A DNA stretch of 18,182 bases from JANLTP01 sp031363055. GTDB taxonomy: Bacteria > Pseudomonadota > Gammaproteobacteria > Burkholderiales > Burkholderiaceae_E. Of the stretch, positions 15,456 to 18,182 are shown piece after piece. The notes under the pieces were generated by a model, which was not told where the DNA came from, searched no databases, and worked only from the letters and a program-made list of their open reading frames with translations. Each line of letters starts with the position of its first letter. The first letter of the stretch is position 1. The stretch spans positions 1 to 18,182 of the forward strand of contig JANLTP010000212.1 in assembly GCA_031363055.1 (NCBI GenBank), written 5' to 3'. The translations under genes were made by a program, and so were the position numbers.

Positions 15456-16541
15456 CTATTCATTGCCGAAACTGACCCCCAGTGATCGTGCCGCCATAAC
15501 CAAATCGTTGTCCAGCGATACGGTTCGGGTTTTGGCAATGGCGTCCTTGATCGGGACGGCCTTGATTTCGCCATGGCGCGACGACACCATGACGCCGAAC
15601 TGACCGGTGCAGGCCAGGCGCGCAGCAGCGGTACCGTAACGGGTCGCCAGCAGACGATCAAACGCGGTCGGCGAACCGCCACGTTGCAAGTGACCCAGAA
15701 CTGTCACACGGGTTTCGATGCCGGTGCCCTCCTCGATGCGCTTGGCGACGACCGCACCGATACCGCCGAGTTGTTTGGCATCGGTGCGTCGATTATCAAG
15801 CTCGCGAATCACCTCTCCGCCCTCTGGCAAGTGCGCGCCTTCGGCGATACAGACAATCGAGAAGCGGTGCCGGTTCTTTTGACGATTCTGCAAGTTCGCA
15901 AAGACATGCTCCCAGGAAAATGCAATCTCCGGGACCAGAATCATGTCGGCGCCACCGGCCATGCCGCCGTGTAACGCGATCCAGCCGGCATAGCGGCCCA
16001 TGACTTCAATGACCATCACGCGTTGATGCGACGATGCCGTGGTCGACAGTCGATCAATCGCCTCACACACAATTTGCGAGGCAGTATCAAAGCCGAAGGT
16101 CTGATCGGTAGCCGATAAATCATTGTCAATCGTTTTCGGAACGCCGATCACCGGCATGCCGTGATCGATCAGCCGCTTGGCGATGTTCATGGTGCCGTCG
16201 CCGCCAGTGGCCAGCACCACATCGACGCCCATTTTCCTGAAGTTGTTCAGTACGTCTTGCGAGCGGTCCTGGATCTCATAGCTGCCATCCGGCAGTCGAA
16301 CCGGATAATGCCAGGGATCGCCGCGATTTGAGGTGCCTAGAATCGTGCCGCCCAGCCCGATGATACCGTTGACATCGCGCTCGCCCAGTTGGCGCCAGCG
16401 ACCGTCAACCAAGCCCTCAAATCCGTCCTCGATGCCCATGACGGTCGCGCCATATTCGCGCATGGCCGTTTGGGTGACGGCGCGGATCACCGCGTTCAGC
16501 CCTGGACAATCACCACCACCGGTCAAGATTCCGATTTTCAT
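15456..16541 (-). CDS. 6-Phosphofructokinase, clade with Lys at position 124
   Basis: A 361-residue phosphofructokinase of the PfkA family, phosphorylating fructose 6-phosphate in the cytosol. Motifs: GILTGGGDCPGLNAVIRAV (4-22), GGDGT (113-117), PKTIDND (135-141) with catalytic Asp139, MGRYAGW (181-187) and GHLQRGGSP. Gly116 corresponds to E. coli Gly104, the ATP-type residue (PPi enzymes have Asp). Lys136 corresponds to position 124, where classical ATP enzymes have Gly and PPi/group III enzymes have Lys. This combination, known from actinobacterial ATP-PFKs, predicts ATP use in a PPi-related lineage. ATG 16541 is preceded by GGAG at 6 nt; the longer open frame runs through a tandem repeat and is rejected. 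Confidence 0.92.
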   Translation of the reverse strand: MKIGILTGGGDCPGLNAVIRAVTQTAMREYGATVMGIEDGFEGLVDGRWRQLGERDVNGIIGLGGTILGTSNRGDPWHYPVRLPDGSYEIQDRSQDVLNNFRKMGVDVVLATGGDGTMNIAKRLIDHGMPVIGVPKTIDNDLSATDQTFGFDTASQIVCEAIDRLSTTASSHQRVMVIEVMGRYAGWIALHGGMAGGADMILVPEIAFSWEHVFANLQNRQKNRHRFSIVCIAEGAHLPEGGEVIRELDNRRTDAKQLGGIGAVVAKRIEEGTGIETRVTVLGHLQRGGSPTAFDRLLATRYGTAAARLACTGQFGVMVSSRHGEIKAVPIKDAIAKTRTVSLDNDLVMAARSLGVSFGNE

Positions 16542-16842
16542 TGTGCACTCCGAAGTGAACTTCAACTGGATCAGCATCAGCATTTGAATCAGCATCAGCA
16601 AATGAATCAGGCTCAGCATATCAATCAGGCATCGATCAGCGCCACACCTGACATCCGTCATGCATCGGCAGATACGCATTGCTACTATAGGGGGTGGCGG
16701 ATCGAGTCCGTCCAAGCCCCTGACCAACGGTGTCTGAGCACAACACGCCCTGGATTCTGCGAAATCGGACGCATCAGGCACAATCTTCCCCGGATGACCG
16801 GCGGCTACGGTCTGACCTACCTAAAACCCATCAGGAGAAATC
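16542..16842. other. Divergent intergenic region between the pfk and GST genes
   Basis: 301 nt without a supported gene. The pfk-proximal third holds the 18-bp tandem repeat. The remainder shows a TATAG near 16686 and no convincing sigma-70 promoter pair for either gene. The GST ribosome-binding site AGGAG lies at the right end. No RNA structure or riboswitch was recognised. Confidence 0.6.
16570..16641. repeat. Four-unit 18-bp tandem repeat in the pfk leader
   Basis: Units start at 16570, 16588, 16606 and 16624, each exactly 18 nt: ATCAGCATCAGCATTTGA, ATCAGCATCAGCAAATGA, ATCAGGCTCAGCATATCA, then a degraded unit. The array ends 29 nt upstream of the phosphofructokinase ATG, outside its ribosome-binding site. 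Read on the minus strand it has no stop in the pfk frame and would encode a Leu/Ile/Met-rich peptide. Confidence 0.9.
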
Positions 16843-17496
16843 ATGCTGACATTGTGTGGCTTTGCGTTGTCGAACTATTACAACAAGGTCAAGATGGCCT
16901 TGATCGAGAAAGAGGTTGCGTTCACCGAAAAGCTCGTCATGCCCAGTCAGGATGCCGCGTTGCTCGGGGATTCACCGATGGGCAAGGTGCCCTATCTGGA
17001 AACCGAACAGGGTAGCCTGTGCGAGTCGGAAGTCATCATGGCCTACTTGGAAGACGCCTACCCGGCCAAGCCCTTGTTGCCAAAAGATGCCTTCGCACGC
17101 GCCAAGCAACGCGAGTTGGTCAGCTACATCGAACTGCATATGGAACTCGAGGCGCGCCAGATGTATGGCGAGGTGTTCTTCAAGGGCGCAAGGGTCGACG
17201 ACGCACCCCGCGCCAAGGTCGAAAAAAATCTGAAGAAAAGCATCACCGCATTCAAGCGCATTGCCAAATTTGCGCCCTATGTCGGCGGTTCCGAATTCAG
17301 CGCGGCGGATTGCTCGGCCTTTGCAAGCCTGCCGCTGATCGCCGCTGCCAGCAAGGCAGCCTTTGGCAGCGACCTGTTGGCCGATGCCGGTATCGACTGG
17401 CGAGCTCATGGAAAACTGATCAGCGAGCGCGCCAGCGCCCAGAAAATAAACGCCGATCGCAAGGCCTACATGGAAGCGCAAGCGCAGAAGAAATAG
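16843..17496 (+). CDS. Glutathione S-transferase family protein
   Basis: A 217-residue cytosolic glutathione transferase. The thioredoxin-like N-terminal domain carries a likely active-site Ser10 (FALSNYYNKVKMAL), the cis-Pro segment MGKVPYLE (46-53) and the glutathione gamma-Glu-binding pair Glu61-Ser62 in CESEVIMAYLEDAYP. The all-helical C-terminal domain contains GGSEFSAADC, the conserved N-capping/hydrophobic staple Asp. The class is not certain. ATG 16843 follows AGGAG with good spacing. It is divergent from pfk and followed by a 10-bp inverted repeat between it and the DUF1348 gene. Substrate unknown; detoxification of electrophiles is the family norm. Confidence 0.9.
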   Translation: MLTLCGFALSNYYNKVKMALIEKEVAFTEKLVMPSQDAALLGDSPMGKVPYLETEQGSLCESEVIMAYLEDAYPAKPLLPKDAFARAKQRELVSYIELHMELEARQMYGEVFFKGARVDDAPRAKVEKNLKKSITAFKRIAKFAPYVGGSEFSAADCSAFASLPLIAAASKAAFGSDLLADAGIDWRAHGKLISERASAQKINADRKAYMEAQAQKK

Positions 17497-17516
17497 CCAG
17501 CCGATATAGCCAGCCG
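17493..17516. repeat. 11-bp direct repeat across the GST stop codon
   Basis: ATAGCCAGCCG at 17493-17503 is repeated exactly at 17506-17516. The first copy contains the GST stop (TAG 17494-17496), so the second looks like a local duplication downstream of the gene. Confidence 0.8.
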
Positions 17517-17524
17517 GTTACAAC

Positions 17525-17552
17525 CTGGATGGTGCCGTACGACACCATCCAG
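17525..17552. terminator. Perfect 10-bp inverted repeat, possible bidirectional terminator
   Basis: CTGGATGGTG (17525-17534) and CACCATCCAG (17543-17552) are exact reverse complements separated by 8 nt that contain the palindrome CGTACG. It lies between the convergent GST and DUF1348 genes. Neither side has a clear T-run, so intrinsic termination is plausible but unproven. Confidence 0.5.
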
Positions 17553-17557
17553 AAGGG

Positions 17558-18028
17558 TTAAAGCCCGAGCTCGCTCAAGCTCGGGTGTTCATCCGGTCGT
17601 CGCCCCAACGGCCAGCGGAACAGGCGCGCACTTTCGGCGATCGGCAGATCGTTGATGCTCGCAAAACGCCGCATCATATAACCGGCGTCGTTGAACTCCC
17701 AGTTCTCGTTGCCGTAGCTGCGCATCCCGTGCCCGGAATCGTCATGCCATTCGTAGGCAAAGCGCACGGCAATCCGATTGCCGGCGCACGCCCAAAGTTC
17801 CTTGATCAAACGATACTCGAGCTCGCGCGCCCATTTGCGCTGCAAAAACTCGCGCACCGCTTCGCGCCCGACCGGAAATTCGGCGCGATTTCGCCAGCGT
17901 GTATCGACTGTATAGACCAGCACGACGCGATCCGGATCGCGCGAGTTCCAGGCGTCTTCGGCCATCCGGACTTTCTGGACAGCGGTTGCGGTAGTGAACG
18001 GCGGCAGCGGTGGTTTCGGATCATCCAT
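17558..18028 (-). CDS. DUF1348 / NTF2-like (SnoaL-fold) protein
   Basis: A 156-residue protein of the DUF1348 family, which has the NTF2/SnoaL-like cone fold. Recognisable segments are AEDAWNSRDPDRV near residues 24-36, DTRWRNRAEF, REAVREFLQRKWARELEYRLIKELW, and RSYGNENWEFNDAGYMMRR. No biochemical activity is established for the family. No signal peptide. ATG 18028 starts 4 nt after the cyanase stop, so the two genes are almost certainly translated from one message, although no clear Shine-Dalgarno is present. An upstream in-frame extension would overlap cyanase and is rejected. The linkage suggests a role near cyanate or carbamate metabolism, which is inference. Confidence 0.85.
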   Translation of the reverse strand: MDDPKPPLPPFTTATAVQKVRMAEDAWNSRDPDRVVLVYTVDTRWRNRAEFPVGREAVREFLQRKWARELEYRLIKELWACAGNRIAVRFAYEWHDDSGHGMRSYGNENWEFNDAGYMMRRFASINDLPIAESARLFRWPLGRRPDEHPSLSELGL

Positions 18029-18032
18029 ATGA

Positions 18033-18182
18033 TCAGTAGGTCTTGTATTCGAGATACTTGCCAGACATCGTGATCGAGACACGATCGCCTTTCGGATCGG
18101 GCTCGCGGGTCAGATCCATCCTGAAGTCAATCGCGCTCATGATGCCGTCACCGAACTCTTCGTGAATCAACTCCTTGAAGGT
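18033..18182 (-). CDS. cynS: Cyanate hydratase (cyanase), C-terminal part, runs off the window
   Basis: The last 49 codons of a gene that begins beyond the right edge. The translated end contains KELIHEEFGDGIMSAIDF, then DPKGDRVSITMSGKYLEY and TY before TGA (18035-18033). This matches the conserved C-terminus of cyanase, which converts cyanate and bicarbonate to ammonia and CO2. The serine in GIMSAID aligns with catalytic Ser122 of E. coli CynS; the other catalytic residues (Arg96, Glu99) lie outside the window. It is upstream of and probably co-transcribed with the DUF1348 gene. Confidence 0.9.
   Translation of the reverse strand, partial: TFKELIHEEFGDGIMSAIDFRMDLTREPDPKGDRVSITMSGKYLEYKTY

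Noticed and set aside
15442..15479. GGGGTC/GACCCC stem between the SDR and phosphofructokinase genes as a terminator
   Set aside because: The right arm lies within pfk codons, the inner pairing is interrupted, and no T-run follows.
16570..16641. CRISPR array
   Set aside because: The 18-bp units are contiguous with no unique spacers, and no cas genes are present.
16542..16781. Extension of phosphofructokinase through the 18-bp repeat, or a Leu/Met-rich leader peptide
   Set aside because: The family start MKIGILTGGG has its own GGAG site; no ribosome-binding site supports the in-frame upstream Met codons.
16642..16842. Sigma-70 promoters for pfk (TATAGT near 16686) and GST
   Set aside because: The best -35 candidates are at wrong spacing (about 20 nt) or match poorly; not reported as promoters.

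Overview
The window is a gene-dense, high-GC stretch of bacterial chromosome. It most resembles a Gram-negative proteobacterium, probably beta or gamma. The grounds are a Tat-exported molybdenum hydroxylase, a lipoprotein signal peptide followed by poly-Gly, a periplasmic PCu(A)C copper chaperone, a YegD-type Hsp70, an E. coli-like MetC and many short divergent or convergent gene pairs. I see no IS element, phage gene, tRNA, rRNA or CRISPR array. It reads as housekeeping and catabolic accessory DNA, not an island.

Layout. (1) 30-605 is a TMEM175-type potassium channel, tail to tail with an orphan IorB/aldehyde-oxidase-type molybdopterin subunit (602-2860, minus). That gene is divergent from a YegD-like Hsp70 ATPase (2918-4273). 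(2) A minus-strand operon runs class II aldolase (7951-7124), cystathionine beta-lyase MetC (7061-5793), M20 dipeptidase (5789-4335). It diverges from an acyl-CoA ligase (8137-9699) across an intergenic region rich in short repeats and a palindrome. (3) A PCu(A)C copper chaperone (minus, 9707-10174) diverges from a 2-hydroxychromene-2-carboxylate isomerase/kappa-GST-like protein (10251-10868). That gene overlaps the end of a minus-strand pair: a NIPSNAP protein (12032-11706) followed by a SIRT4-type sirtuin (11699-10839). (4) A lipoprotein with an Ig-like domain and about eight 35-36-residue YD-like repeats (12278-13699) shares its stop with an alpha/beta hydrolase (14541-13696, minus). The hydrolase diverges from an SDR oxidoreductase (14642-15394). 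(5) A Lys-124-type phosphofructokinase (16541-15456, minus) with an 18-bp tandem repeat in its leader diverges from a glutathione S-transferase (16843-17496). (6) At the right edge, the 3' end of cyanase cynS leads into a DUF1348 gene (18028-17558, minus).

Two gene pairings suggest joint function. MetC plus a carnosinase-like M20 dipeptidase could together open S-substituted Cys-Gly peptides. NIPSNAP plus a SIRT4-like sirtuin brings together two families best known from mitochondria. The most unusual protein is the repeat lipoprotein, with seven GxDx6DD acidic loops. A recurring DNA-level theme is short, imperfect tandem repeats in intergenic spaces, near gene starts and across stop codons.
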